DNA of 42,428 nucleotides from Intestinibacillus sp964580155 (GTDB lineage: Bacteria > Bacillota > Clostridia > Oscillospirales > Butyricicoccaceae), in the NCBI GenBank assembly GCA_964580155.1, contig CAZOJP010000013.1, positions 1-42,428 on the forward strand. The letters are read 5' to 3'. The translations under genes were made by a program, and so were the position numbers. Within the stretch, counting starts at the first letter, position 1; each line of letters starts with the position of its first letter. The notes under the pieces are model-generated. The model had not been told where the DNA came from. It ran no database searches and saw nothing but the letters and a program-made list of their open reading frames with translations. This document shows positions 29,182 to 38,002 of the stretch, one piece after another.

Positions 29182-31191
29182 ATGTCTGATTTTCTCCCCA
29201 TTTCCCCTGACGATATGCGCGCGCGCGGATGGTATTACTGCGACTTCCTGCTCGTGACGGGCGACGCCTACGTCGATCATCCGTCCTTCGGCACCGCGAT
29301 TATTTCACGCGTGCTCGAGGCGCAGGGTTACAAGGTCGCGATTTTATCCCAGCCCGATTATCATTCCGAGGCGGACTTTCTCGCGATGGGCCGTCCGCGC
29401 TATGCCGTGCTTATCAACGGCGGCAACATCGACTCCATGGTCGCGCACTACACCGCCGCGAAAAAGCGCCGCTCGGACGATGCCTACACCCCCGGCGGCC
29501 GGGCCGGTGCGCGCCCCGACCGCGCGGTCACGGTCTATTCCATGCTCGCGCGCCGCGCGTTTCCGGACACCCCGATTTACCTCGGCGGACTGGAGGCCTC
29601 GCTGCGCCGCTTTGCGCATTACGACTACTGGGCGGATCGCATCCTGCCCTCCATTTTGGACACGACCGGCGCGGACGGCCTCATGTACGGCATGAGCGAG
29701 CACTCGGTCGTCGAGCTGGCGCACAACCTCAAGCGCGGCAAAAAAGGTGCGCAGGCGTGCGTCGGTGTGCGCGGCACCGCCTACCTCGCGCCGGACACGC
29801 ACGCGCTGGCGTTCGATGCCGCGGAATGTCCCTCCTATGAGGACACCCTTGCCGACCCTGCGGCCTATGCGCGCTCGGTCAAGGTGCAGTATGACGAGCA
29901 GGACGCGGTGCGCGGCCGCGCGCTGCTCCAGCGGCATGGCAAGCGCGTGCTCATCCAAAATCCGCCTGCCCGTCCGCTGACCACCGCGGAGATGGACGCG
30001 GTCTATGCCCTCCCGTATCAGCGCACCTACCACCCCTCGTATGACGCGCGCGGCGGTGTGCCCGCCATCGCCGAGGTCAAGTTTTCCGTCATCCACAACC
30101 GCGGCTGCTTCGGCGCGTGCAATTTCTGCGCGCTTGCCTTCCACCAGGGGCGCGCCATCTCCGCGCGCAGCCATGACAGCGTGCTGACCGAAGCCGAGCA
30201 GATCGCCGCGATGCCCGATTTCAAGGGCTATATCCATGATGTTGGCGGCCCGACCGCGAACTTCCGCGCCCCCTCGTGCAAGCTGCAGGCGGAGCACGGG
30301 CTGTGCCGCGATAAGCGCTGCCTGTTTCCGCAGGCGTGCTCCCAGCTCGAAGCCGACCACACCGATTATCTGACGCTGCTGCGCAAAATGCGCCGGATTG
30401 AGGGCGTCAAAAAGGTCTTTGTGCGCTCGGGTCTGCGCTATGATTATATGATGGCGGATCAAAACGACACCTTTTTCCGCGAGCTGGTCGAGCACCATAT
30501 TTCCGGCCAGCTCAAGGTCGCGCCCGAGCACATGAGCGATAACGTGCTGTATTATATGGGTAAACCATCATTCTCCGTATACGAGAGCTTCCGTGAGCGC
30601 TACACCAAAATCAACGCCCAGCTCGGCCGCAAGCAATACCTTGTGCCCTACCTGATGAGCTCGCACCCCAGCGCGACGCTTGCGGATGCCGTCGCGCTGG
30701 CGTGCTATCTGCACAAGGTCGGCTACATGCCCGAGCAGGTGCAGGACTTTTACCCCACGCCGGGCACGCTGTCCACCGCGATGTACTGCACCGGACTGGA
30801 TCCGCGCACGATGCAGCCGGTTTACGTCGCCAAGACCGCGGAGGAAAAGGCCATGCAGCGCGCGCTGCTGCAATGGGGCCGTCCGGACAAGCGGCCGATT
30901 GTGCGCGCGGCGCTGCGCCGCGCGGGGCGCGAGGATCTGATCGGCTACGACCGCGACTGTCTCATCCGGCCCGACCGCGGCGCGTCCGCACCGCACAAGC
31001 CCACCGCCAAGACCACGAAATCGGGCGCAAAGCCCACCGCCAAGACCACGAAATCGGGCGCAAAATCCGAGAGATCCGCGCAATCCGCCGTATCCGCGCA
31101 CAAGACCGGCACTGCCGCGCCTGCGCGCCACAAATCCGGCTGGGCCAAGCCCAAATCGCGCAAAAAATCCGGAGCGGCCACTGCGCGCTAA
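29182..31191 (+). CDS. YgiQ family radical SAM protein
   Basis: A 669-residue iron-sulfur protein. The radical SAM cluster motif is RGCFGACNFCALAFHQGR (CxxxCxxC, about residues 311-318). The N-terminal B12-like/UPF0313 domain has GDAYVDHPSFGTAII, INGGNIDSMVAHYTA and YLGGLEASLRRFAHYDYW, diagnostic of YgiQ. Downstream the family blocks VGGPTANFRAPSC and VAPEHMSDNVLYYMGKP follow. The reaction of the family is not established. The C-terminal 60 residues are a basic Lys/Thr/Ala/Ser tail with a duplicated 11-residue unit. ATG at 29182 has a modest GAGG ribosome site; an ATG 14 codons earlier lacks one. It stands behind its own strong promoter. Confidence 0.92.
   Translation: MSDFLPISPDDMRARGWYYCDFLLVTGDAYVDHPSFGTAIISRVLEAQGYKVAILSQPDYHSEADFLAMGRPRYAVLINGGNIDSMVAHYTAAKKRRSDDAYTPGGRAGARPDRAVTVYSMLARRAFPDTPIYLGGLEASLRRFAHYDYWADRILPSILDTTGADGLMYGMSEHSVVELAHNLKRGKKGAQACVGVRGTAYLAPDTHALAFDAAECPSYEDTLADPAAYARSVKVQYDEQDAVRGRALLQRHGKRVLIQNPPARPLTTAEMDAVYALPYQRTYHPSYDARGGVPAIAEVKFSVIHNRGCFGACNFCALAFHQGRAISARSHDSVLTEAEQIAAMPDFKGYIHDVGGPTANFRAPSCKLQAEHGLCRDKRCLFPQACSQLEADHTDYLTLLRKMRRIEGVKKVFVRSGLRYDYMMADQNDTFFRELVEHHISGQLKVAPEHMSDNVLYYMGKPSFSVYESFRERYTKINAQLGRKQYLVPYLMSSHPSATLADAVALACYLHKVGYMPEQVQDFYPTPGTLSTAMYCTGLDPRTMQPVYVAKTAEEKAMQRALLQWGRPDKRPIVRAALRRAGREDLIGYDRDCLIRPDRGASAPHKPTAKTTKSGAKPTAKTTKSGAKSERSAQSAVSAHKTGTAAPARHKSGWAKPKSRKKSGAATAR
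30997..31062 (+). repeat. 33-bp tandem duplication in the YgiQ C-terminal tail
   Basis: Two copies of a 33-base unit (30997-31029 and 31030-31062) encode the repeated peptide PTAKTTKSGAK. The length keeps frame, so it extends the basic tail without disrupting the enzyme. Confidence 0.9.
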
Positions 31192-31218
31192 AAAATATAA
31201 CTATAGGGGCGTTTTTAC

Positions 31219-32097
31219 ATGGAATACACGGTAGAGCAGCTTCAGCAGACCATTTCCGCGCTCGAGGATATTTTTGACGTGGTGCGGCTGGTCGATCCGG
31301 TCAGCAACCACCTTTTGCACCTTGCGCCGGATGGTGCCGTCACAAGCGAGCCGTACATCTGCTATCAGGTCTGGCACAAGCACGAGCGCTGCGTCAACTG
31401 CATCAGTCTGCGCACCCTGAACCTCGGGCGGCGCATCACGAAGTACGAGTTTGTCGATCAGAAGATTTTTCACGTCACCGCCATTCCGGTCATGCTTTTG
31501 CGTGCGCAGACGCGCACGCGCTGCGTGCTCGAAATTGTCAGCAACATCACGGATGAGGTGCTGCTGGGCGCCTTCGGCAAAAATGCCTTTGTCGACAAGA
31601 TTCTCGCCTCGGAAAAGCGTCTTTTTGAAGATTCCCTGACCAAAGCCTACAGCCGCCGCTATTTTGACGAGCGCGTTTTCTGCCACAACGACCGTGTGGA
31701 GCTGAAGGGTGACGTGGTTTTCATCATGTGCGATTTGAGCAAATTCAAGGAAATCAACGACGAATACGGCCACGAGACCGGCGACTGGGTTCTTGCGCGC
31801 ACAGCGGACGCGATGCAGGCGTGCGTGCGCCGCGAGGATTCGGTCATCCGCGTGGGCGGCGATGAATTCCTCATCGTGCTCAGCCACAGCACGCCCGCGG
31901 TCGCCGCGCGCGTCATCCGGCACATCCGCGCGCGCATGCAGCGCGAGGTCATCTACGACGATGTGCTCGGCAAAGCCGCGCACGCGAATTTCGGCGTTGC
32001 GCACACCTCGGATTTTCGCGACACCGCCGCGTGCATCGACGCGCTCGCCAAGGAGGCGGACTGCAATATGTATGCAGAAAAAAAGCAGCCCGTTTAA
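31219..32097 (+). CDS. GGDEF-domain diguanylate cyclase with PAS-like sensor domain
   Basis: A 292-residue protein predicted to make cyclic di-GMP from GTP. The C-terminal half (from about residue 137, DSLTKAYSRRYFDE) is a GGDEF domain. The active-site loop is RVGGDEFLIVL, and RRED five residues before it is the product-inhibition I-site (RxxD). The N-terminal half is a PAS-like sensor: DIFDVVRLVDPVSNHLL, then a CVNC pair (residues about 59-64) and KYEFVDQKIFHVTAIPV. No membrane helix is seen, so sensing is cytosolic. The ATG at 31219 has a GGGG ribosome site. It lies 27 bases after the YgiQ gene and ends before a strong terminator. Confidence 0.9.
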   Translation: MEYTVEQLQQTISALEDIFDVVRLVDPVSNHLLHLAPDGAVTSEPYICYQVWHKHERCVNCISLRTLNLGRRITKYEFVDQKIFHVTAIPVMLLRAQTRTRCVLEIVSNITDEVLLGAFGKNAFVDKILASEKRLFEDSLTKAYSRRYFDERVFCHNDRVELKGDVVFIMCDLSKFKEINDEYGHETGDWVLARTADAMQACVRREDSVIRVGGDEFLIVLSHSTPAVAARVIRHIRARMQREVIYDDVLGKAAHANFGVAHTSDFRDTAACIDALAKEADCNMYAEKKQPV

Positions 32098-32145
32098 AAA
32101 AACCGTACGGCCGCGCGAATATACGGCAAATTGGCCTTCCTTCAC

Positions 32146-32174
32146 AAAAACCGCGGCAGTTTGCCGCGGTTTTT
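32146..32174 (+). terminator. Terminator after the GGDEF gene
   Basis: Thirteen-base perfect arms (32146-32158, 32162-32174) with a 3-nt loop, an A-run before and a T-run after. Confidence 0.92.
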
Positions 32175-32280
32175 CCTGCGCTATGGGTGTATTTCCATTG
32201 CGTCGCGCGCGTGTTAGTGGTAAAATAAAAGGGATTGAAAATACGGCGCGCATTGCGCCTTTTCCGGAGGAAATACCACC

Positions 32281-33156
32281 ATGTGGATCGCAGATCAATG
32301 GAAAGACTACGCGGTACTCGACTGCGGCGGCGGCGAAAAGGTCGAGCGCTGGGGCAACAAAATTCTGGTGCGCCCCGATCCGCAGGCGATCTGGCCGCGC
32401 GACCCTGCCTGCCGCGACTGGGCGCGCGCGCACGCGACCTATCACCGCTCCGCCGCCGGCGGCGGCAACTGGGACATCAAAAATCTGCCTGCGCAGTGGC
32501 AGATTCACTATCGCGACCTGACCTTTCAGCTCAAGCCCATGTCCTTCAAGCACACCGGGCTCTTCCCCGAGCAGGCCGCCAACTGGGATTTTATCGACCG
32601 CACCATTCGCGCCGCCAACCGTCCGGTTTCCGTGCTCAACCTATTCGCCTACACCGGCGGCGCGACCCTTGCCGCCGCCGCCGCCGGCGCCTCGGTGTGC
32701 CACGTCGATGCCTCCAAGGGCATGACCCAATGGGCGCGCGAGAACGCCGCCGCCTCCTCCCTTGCGGACAAGCCCATCCGCTGGATTGTGGATGATTGCA
32801 AAAAATTCCTTGAGCGCGAAATTCGCCGCGGCAGGCGCTATGATGCCATCATTATGGATCCGCCCTCCTACGGCCGCGGACCCTCGGGCGAAACCTGGAA
32901 GATCGAGGACGATGTCGCGGACTTTGTCGCCCTTGCCGCCGGTGTTCTGTCCGATCATCCGCTTTTCGTGCTGATTTCCAGCTATTCCACCGGCCTTGCA
33001 CCCTCCGTCATGCGCTATTTGCTCGGCATCACCGTCGCCAAGCAGCACGGCGGCACCATCGACGCGCAGGAGCTCGGCCTGCCCGTGGAATCGACCGGCC
33101 TTGTCCTGCCCTGCGGCTCCTCCGCCCGCTGGGGCGCCTCGCCGGCGCGGGCATAG
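32281..33156 (+). CDS. Class I SAM-dependent methyltransferase, RlmI/RlmK-like
   Basis: A 291-residue methyltransferase of the 23S rRNA cytosine/guanine methylase type. SAM is bound by VLNLFAYTGGATLAAAAAGAS (motif I, residues about 120-138) and VDASKGMTQWARENA. The catalytic motif IV is DAIIMDPPSYGRG. The N-terminal part lacks the full PUA domain of RlmI and matches the shorter SAM_MT family of Firmicutes. The ATG at 32281 has GGAGG upstream. The last eight codons (WGASPARA) fall inside a GC-rich dispersed repeat, so the protein's end seems to come from repeat insertion. The RNA target is not established. Confidence 0.85.
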   Translation: MWIADQWKDYAVLDCGGGEKVERWGNKILVRPDPQAIWPRDPACRDWARAHATYHRSAAGGGNWDIKNLPAQWQIHYRDLTFQLKPMSFKHTGLFPEQAANWDFIDRTIRAANRPVSVLNLFAYTGGATLAAAAAGASVCHVDASKGMTQWARENAAASSLADKPIRWIVDDCKKFLEREIRRGRRYDAIIMDPPSYGRGPSGETWKIEDDVADFVALAAGVLSDHPLFVLISSYSTGLAPSVMRYLLGITVAKQHGGTIDAQELGLPVESTGLVLPCGSSARWGASPARA

Positions 33157-33178
33157 TCGCCTGCGGGCGGGACGATGG
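33134..33178 (+). repeat. GC-rich dispersed repeat, copy A (overlaps the methyltransferase 3' end)
   Basis: A 42-base element at 33134-33175 matches the copy at 41086-41127 in 36 positions: a 13-base hairpin-capable head followed by a 25-base body and ACGA. It supplies the final codons and TAG of the methyltransferase gene. Confidence 0.75.
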
Positions 33179-33219
33179 GATTCTTTAGACGGCGTCCCCC
33201 AATCCCCCCGTAAACCATT

Positions 33220-33242
33220 GTCGCCTGCGGGCGGGACGATGG
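33220..33242 (+). repeat. GC-rich dispersed repeat, copy B (partial)
   Basis: An exact 23-base copy of 33156-33178, repeating the right half of copy A 64 bases downstream, between the methyltransferase and ecfA1. Confidence 0.85.
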
Positions 33243-33267
33243 CAGGAGCACCCAATTTTGCAACCGC

Positions 33268-33285
33268 GGGCGGAGCCCTCCGCCC
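33268..33285 (+). repeat. GC hairpin before ecfA1
   Basis: Eight-base arms GGGCGGAG and CTCCGCCC separated by two bases, 24 bases before the ecfA1 ATG. There is no T-run, so it is not a typical terminator. Confidence 0.5.
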
Positions 33286-33309
33286 CTCACTGTATAAGGA
33301 TGGAATTCG

Positions 33310-34158
33310 ATGTCTGAAATCATCAAAACCGAACAACTGACCTATGCCTACCACGACGAGGACGGCGCGCACTTCGCCCTCAACGGTGTCGATCTCTCGA
33401 TCGAGCGCGGTCAGTTCGTCGCGGTGCTCGGCCACAACGGCTCGGGCAAATCGACCCTTGCCGGTCACTTTAACGCAATCCGGCTGCCCACAGGCGGCAA
33501 GTGCTATGTGGACATGATGGACACCGCAGACCCGCAAAACACCTACGAGGTGCGCAAAACCGTGTCCATGGTCTTCCAAAATCCGGACAACCAGCTCGTC
33601 GCGACCGTCGTCGAGGAGGATGTCGCCTTTGCGCTGGAAAACCTCGGCGTGCCCCCTGCGGAAATCCGCACCCGTGTCGATGACGCGCTGCGTGCGGTCG
33701 GCATGTACGAATTTCGCCGCCACGCGCCCCATATGCTGTCCGGCGGACAGAAGCAGCGCATCGCCATCGCCGGTGTCATCGCGATTATGCCGCGCTGCGT
33801 CGTGCTCGACGAGCCGACCGCCATGCTCGATCCGCAGGGGCGGCGCGAGGTCATGCAGGTCGTGCGCACGCTCAACGCACGCTTCGGCATCACGGTCGTG
33901 CTCATCACGCACCACATGGACGAGGCCGTGCAGGCCGACCGCGTCGTTGTCATGCACGCGGGAAGCGTGCTGATGGACGGCGTGCCGCGCGAAATCTTCA
34001 CGCAGGTGGACGCGCTGCGCGCCGCCCGCCTGACCGTGCCGCAGACCGTCGAGGTGCTCTACGACTTAAACCGCGCCGCCGGCACCTCCCTGCCGATTGA
34101 CGCGTTGAGCGTTTCCGCGTGCGCGGACGTGCTCGAACAATATTTGAACGCGAACTAA
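33310..34158 (+). CDS. ecfA1: Energy-coupling factor transporter ATPase EcfA1
   Basis: One of the paired ATPases of a group II ECF transporter, which powers interchangeable vitamin- or metal-specific S components. The 282-residue protein has Walker A LGHNGSGKST, Q-loop MVFQNPDNQLVATVVEEDVAF (the NQLV stretch is the ECF hallmark), signature LSGGQKQRIAIAG, Walker B VVLDEPTAMLDP and the H-loop VLITHHMDEA. ATG at 33310 has an AAGGA-like site upstream. It is followed by ecfA2, ecfT and truA, the gene order conserved in Firmicutes. No S component is encoded here. Confidence 0.96.
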   Translation: MSEIIKTEQLTYAYHDEDGAHFALNGVDLSIERGQFVAVLGHNGSGKSTLAGHFNAIRLPTGGKCYVDMMDTADPQNTYEVRKTVSMVFQNPDNQLVATVVEEDVAFALENLGVPPAEIRTRVDDALRAVGMYEFRRHAPHMLSGGQKQRIAIAGVIAIMPRCVVLDEPTAMLDPQGRREVMQVVRTLNARFGITVVLITHHMDEAVQADRVVVMHAGSVLMDGVPREIFTQVDALRAARLTVPQTVEVLYDLNRAAGTSLPIDALSVSACADVLEQYLNAN

Positions 34159-34178
34159 TTCATTTGGAGGGCTGTATT

Positions 34179-35045
34179 TTGTCCCACATTTTGCAAACAC
34201 GGGGCCTGACTTACGTCTACGGAGCGGGCACCCCCTTTGAGCGCACCGCGCTCGACCATGTGGACATCGACATTGCGCAGGGCGAAATCGTCGGCGTCAT
34301 CGGACACACCGGATCGGGCAAATCCACGCTCATCCAGCACTTTAACGGGCTGCTGAGGCCGACCGCAGGCGAGGTTTTGCTCGGCGGCGCCAGCATCTGG
34401 AACGCCAAGGGCAAGTGCGCGCGCGACGTGCGCTTTCGCGTTGGTCTGGTGTTCCAATATCCCGAATATCAGCTTTTTGAGGAGACCATCGCGCGCGACA
34501 TCGCGTTCGGGCCGACCAATATGGGGCTGCCGTCCGCCGAGGTCGACGCGCGCGTTGCGGACGCGATGGCCGTCGTCGGGCTTGATGCCGCCCTCGCGGG
34601 GAAATCCCCGTTTGCGCTGTCCGGCGGGCAGAAGCGCCGCGTCGCCATCGCGGGTGTGCTCGCCATGCGCCCCGAGGTGCTCATCCTCGATGAGCCGACC
34701 GCAGGGCTGGATCCGAGCGGCCGCGATGAAATTCTGGGTTATATCGGGGAATATCACAGGCAGACGGGCGCGACCGTGCTCATCGTCACGCACTCGATGG
34801 AGGACATCGCGCGCGTCGCGGATCGCATGCTCGTCATGAGCCATGCGCGCGTGCTGATGACCGGCACCCCGCGCGAGGTCTTTTCCCGCGCGGACGAGCT
34901 GGTCGCGGCCGGGCTTGCCGTGCCCGCCATCACGCAGGTTTTCGGCGAGCTGCACCGCCGCGGCGTGCCGGTCGACCCGTCGGTTTTCACGATTGAGCAG
35001 GCGCTTGACGCGCTGCGCCGCGCAAAGGAGGCGGGCACATGCTGA
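34179..35045 (+). CDS. ecfA2: Energy-coupling factor transporter ATPase EcfA2
   Basis: The second ECF ATPase, 288 residues. Motifs are Walker A IGHTGSGKST, Q-loop VFQYPEYQLFEETIARDIAFG (the YPEYQLF form distinguishes A2 from A1), signature LSGGQKRRVAIAG, Walker B LILDEPTAGLDP and H-loop VTHSMED. The start is taken as TTG at 34179, because GGAGG lies eight bases upstream and the encoded LSHILQTRGLTYVYG begins as the family does. The longer frame back to 34119 overlaps ecfA1 and lacks a ribosome site. The end overlaps ecfT by seven bases. Confidence 0.95.
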   Translation: MSHILQTRGLTYVYGAGTPFERTALDHVDIDIAQGEIVGVIGHTGSGKSTLIQHFNGLLRPTAGEVLLGGASIWNAKGKCARDVRFRVGLVFQYPEYQLFEETIARDIAFGPTNMGLPSAEVDARVADAMAVVGLDAALAGKSPFALSGGQKRRVAIAGVLAMRPEVLILDEPTAGLDPSGRDEILGYIGEYHRQTGATVLIVTHSMEDIARVADRMLVMSHARVLMTGTPREVFSRADELVAAGLAVPAITQVFGELHRRGVPVDPSVFTIEQALDALRRAKEAGTC

Positions 35046-35842
35046 AGGACATCACCATCGGGCAGTATTTCCCGGGCGATACCGCGGTGCACCGCATCGA
35101 TCCGCGCGTTAAAATCGTGCTCGTCCTCGCGTTCATCGTCACGATTTTCCTCGGCGCGGGGCCGCTCAGCTATGCGCTCGTGCTCGCGTTTCTCGCGGGG
35201 GTCATCGCCCTATCGCGCATCTCGCCCAAAATGGTCGTGCGCGGACTCAAGCCCATCCTGTTCATCATGATTTTCACCGGTGTGCTCAATATTTTCTACA
35301 CGCCCGGACGCGAGCTGTGGTCGTGGGGCATCCTGCGCATCACCGCGGAGGGTATCGAGGTTGCGGTGCTCATGGTCATCCGCATCATGCTGCTCATCGT
35401 GGGCACCTCCATGCTGACCTACACCACCTCGCCCATCCAGCTCACGGACGGCATGGAAAGCCTGCTGTCCCCGCTCAAAAAGCTGCACGCGCCCGTGCAC
35501 GAGCTGTCCATGATGATGTCGATCGCGCTGCGCTTCATTCCGACGCTCATCGAGGAGACCGACAAGATCATGTCCGCACAAAAGGCGCGCGGCGCGGACT
35601 TTGAAACCGGCAGCATCGTCCGGCGCGCCAAGGCGCTCATCCCCATCCTGGTGCCGCTCTTTGTGTCCGCGTTTCGCCGCGCGGACGAGCTTGCCACCGC
35701 GATGGAGTGCCGCCTGTACCGCGGCGATGTCGGCCGCACCCGCATGCGCCAGCTCAAGGTGAGCGGTGTGGACTACGGCGCGATCGCCCTGTGCGCGGTC
35801 GTGTTCGGCGCGGTCATCGCGCTCGGACGCGCCGGTCTGTGA
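35039..35842 (+). CDS. ecfT: Energy-coupling factor transporter transmembrane protein EcfT
   Basis: The membrane scaffold joining EcfA1/A2 to S components. The 267-residue protein has several hydrophobic helices and the two coupling-helix motifs at the C-terminal half: AQKARGADFETG and, near the end, ADELATAMECRLYRGD, each with the Ala-Arg-Gly or related arginine-containing pattern that docks in the ATPases. HRIDPRVKIVLVLAFI at the N-terminus is also typical. ATG at 35039 has AAGGAGG upstream and overlaps ecfA2. The truA gene follows after ten bases. Confidence 0.95.
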   Translation: MLKDITIGQYFPGDTAVHRIDPRVKIVLVLAFIVTIFLGAGPLSYALVLAFLAGVIALSRISPKMVVRGLKPILFIMIFTGVLNIFYTPGRELWSWGILRITAEGIEVAVLMVIRIMLLIVGTSMLTYTTSPIQLTDGMESLLSPLKKLHAPVHELSMMMSIALRFIPTLIEETDKIMSAQKARGADFETGSIVRRAKALIPILVPLFVSAFRRADELATAMECRLYRGDVGRTRMRQLKVSGVDYGAIALCAVVFGAVIALGRAGL

Positions 35843-35852
35843 GGGCGCGCGC

Positions 35853-36629
35853 ATGAACATCGCCCTGCGGCTCTCCTATGACGGCACCGCCTATCACGGC
35901 TGGCAGGTGCAGAAAAACGGCGCATCCATCCAGGAAACCCTGACAAATGCGCTCAATAAATTGCTTCACTGTGATACCTATGTGTCCGGTGTCGGCCGCA
36001 CCGACGCAGGTGTGCACGCGCGCCGCTACGTCGCAAACTGCAAGGCGGACTGCTCCATTCCGCTTGACCGCCTGCCCCTTGCGCTCAATGCCCTGCTGCC
36101 CGATGACATTGCCGTGTCGGGCGCTTTGTGCGTGCACGACGCATTTGACGCGCGCTTTGACTGCACCCGCAAGGAATATGCCTACTACCTCTATCCCTCG
36201 CGCCTGCGCGACCCGTTTTTGTCGCACCGCGCCTACCGCTTCCCCTACGCGCTCGACGCGGAGCGGATGCGGCGCGGCGCGCGGCATTTTGTCGGCAAGC
36301 AGGACTTTGCCGCGGTGCGCGCGATGGGCACACCGGTCAAATCGACCGTGCGCACGATTTTCTGGTGCGAGGTCGACGAGCTGCCCGAGGGGCTGCTGCG
36401 CATCCGCGTGTGCGGCGACGGTTTTTTGTATAACATGGTGCGCGCGATTGCGGGCACACTCGTCTATGTGGGCAGCGACAAGCTCGCGCCGGACGAGGTG
36501 CGCACCGTGCTCGACGGCTGCGACCGCGCCGCCGCCGGCCCCACGCTGCCCGCGCACGGGCTGTTTATGAACCGCCTGTGGTATGAACACACACCCGCGC
36601 TCGATGCTTTTGCGCTGGGCGCGCCCTAA
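35853..36629 (+). CDS. truA: tRNA pseudouridine synthase A
   Basis: Makes pseudouridine at positions 38-40 of tRNA anticodon arms. The 258-residue protein begins MNIALRLSYDGTAYHGWQ, a family-standard start. The catalytic Asp is in GVGRTDAGVHARRY (residues about 48-61), and the C-terminal RIRVCGDGFLYNMVRAIAGTL carries the conserved RNA-contact region. ATG at 35853 is used because it matches family length; the open frame extends upstream into ecfT without meaning. Its place after ecfT is conserved in many Firmicutes. Confidence 0.96.
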   Translation: MNIALRLSYDGTAYHGWQVQKNGASIQETLTNALNKLLHCDTYVSGVGRTDAGVHARRYVANCKADCSIPLDRLPLALNALLPDDIAVSGALCVHDAFDARFDCTRKEYAYYLYPSRLRDPFLSHRAYRFPYALDAERMRRGARHFVGKQDFAAVRAMGTPVKSTVRTIFWCEVDELPEGLLRIRVCGDGFLYNMVRAIAGTLVYVGSDKLAPDEVRTVLDGCDRAAAGPTLPAHGLFMNRLWYEHTPALDAFALGAP

Positions 36630-36697
36630 AGATATTTACAAATGATTCACACCTGCGCGCGCCGCGCGCGGTACAATGGGAAGGAGGCGGAAAATTC

Positions 36698-38002
36698 ATG
36701 GCGCACAAGCCGCAAAATGTGACCCCGTTTCCGACCTCCCGCCGGGAGCGCCGCCGGCTGCTGCGCCGCTCGGGCGATGTGCGTCTGCGCGTCGTATCCG
36801 CGCTGCGCGCGCTGACGGGCTGGGTGCTCACGGTCGCGGTGCTCGCGTTTCTCGCGGTCAATTTCCGCCTGCTCTCGCCCGAGAGTCTGCGCCGCACGGC
36901 AAGCTATGCGCGCGCAGGCCTGACCGCGGCGCAGGGCGACCTGCACACCATCCCCTATGCTTCGGGCAGCGCATCCGATGCCGCCGTGTTTGACGGCGGT
37001 CTGGTGCTCGCGGATTCGGACACGATCTATGTTTCCAAGCCCGGCGGACTCAATCAGCTGACCTTGCAGCTTTCCTATGCGCATATCGCGCTCGACGCCT
37101 CGCAAAACTTCATTCTGGCATACGATCGCGGCGCGAAGGGGCTGACCCTTGCAAACGCGCTTTCCACCCTTGTGCAGACCGAGCTGCACAGCGATATTTT
37201 GGCGGCTTCGGTCAGTGATCAGGGCGATTATGTCGTGGTTTCGGGCGAATCCGGCTACAAATCCGCGGTCACGGTCTACTCGTCCGAGGGCAAGCAGAAG
37301 TATAAATGGTCCTCCTCGGAATACTATGTACAGTCCGCCGCGCTCTCAATCTCGGGCAGGCGCATGGCCGCGCTCGGCTTTCGCATGAACGGCACGGCGC
37401 TCGAAAGCAAGCTGCTCTTCTTCGACCTCGGCGCGGAAGACATCGCGGGCGAGGTCTCGCTCGGCGCGGCGCTCGGGCTGGAGGTGCGCTTTCTGTCCGA
37501 AAGCACGGTCGGCGCGCTGTGCGACACCGGCGCGTTTGTCGTATCGCGCGCAGGCAAGCTGCTTGCGCAGCAAAGCTACGATGCGGATGATCTGCTCGGC
37601 TTTGGCTGGGGCGGCCAGCATCTCGTGTATGCGACGCGCTCCTATGTGCGCGCGGCGCGCAGCGAGCTGCATCTGCTCGACGGCGACGGACACGCCCCCG
37701 AGCCGCTTTACCTGTCGCAGGAGCTGCAAAGCCTGTCGTGCGCGGCTGGGCAGGTCGCGGTGCTGACCCCGACCGGGCTGCATCTATATGACAGCGCGCT
37801 GCGTCCGCTGTGGTCGGATACCGCGGCGGCGGGCGGCCGGCGCGTGCTGCTCGGCGATGACGGCACCGCGTTCGTGCTGATGAGCAAGCACGCCCGTCTT
37901 TTCACCAAAAATACTGTAGAGGGGCCCGACAATGACATTTCTATCCCAGATCCGTCCGCTGCTTCAGGCGGAAACGCTGCGGCGGCTGCTGACACCCAGT
38001 GA
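36698..38002 (+). CDS. DUF5711 family membrane-anchored beta-propeller-like protein
   Basis: A 434-residue protein. A basic N-terminus (SRRERRRLLRRS) precedes one membrane helix at about residues 40-58 (GWVLTVAVLAFLAVNF), leaving the remainder outside the cell. This part is built of repeated beta-rich segments (DGGLVLADSDTIYVSKPGG, DYVVVSGESGYKSAVTVYSSEGK, SELHLLDGDG), consistent with a propeller and with DUF5711 as I recall the family. The function of the family is unknown. ATG at 36698 has AAGGAGG upstream. It overlaps the following CvpA-like gene by 71 bases, so the two are probably coupled. Confidence 0.75.
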   Translation: MAHKPQNVTPFPTSRRERRRLLRRSGDVRLRVVSALRALTGWVLTVAVLAFLAVNFRLLSPESLRRTASYARAGLTAAQGDLHTIPYASGSASDAAVFDGGLVLADSDTIYVSKPGGLNQLTLQLSYAHIALDASQNFILAYDRGAKGLTLANALSTLVQTELHSDILAASVSDQGDYVVVSGESGYKSAVTVYSSEGKQKYKWSSSEYYVQSAALSISGRRMAALGFRMNGTALESKLLFFDLGAEDIAGEVSLGAALGLEVRFLSESTVGALCDTGAFVVSRAGKLLAQQSYDADDLLGFGWGGQHLVYATRSYVRAARSELHLLDGDGHAPEPLYLSQELQSLSCAAGQVAVLTPTGLHLYDSALRPLWSDTAAAGGRRVLLGDDGTAFVLMSKHARLFTKNTVEGPDNDISIPDPSAASGGNAAAAADTQ

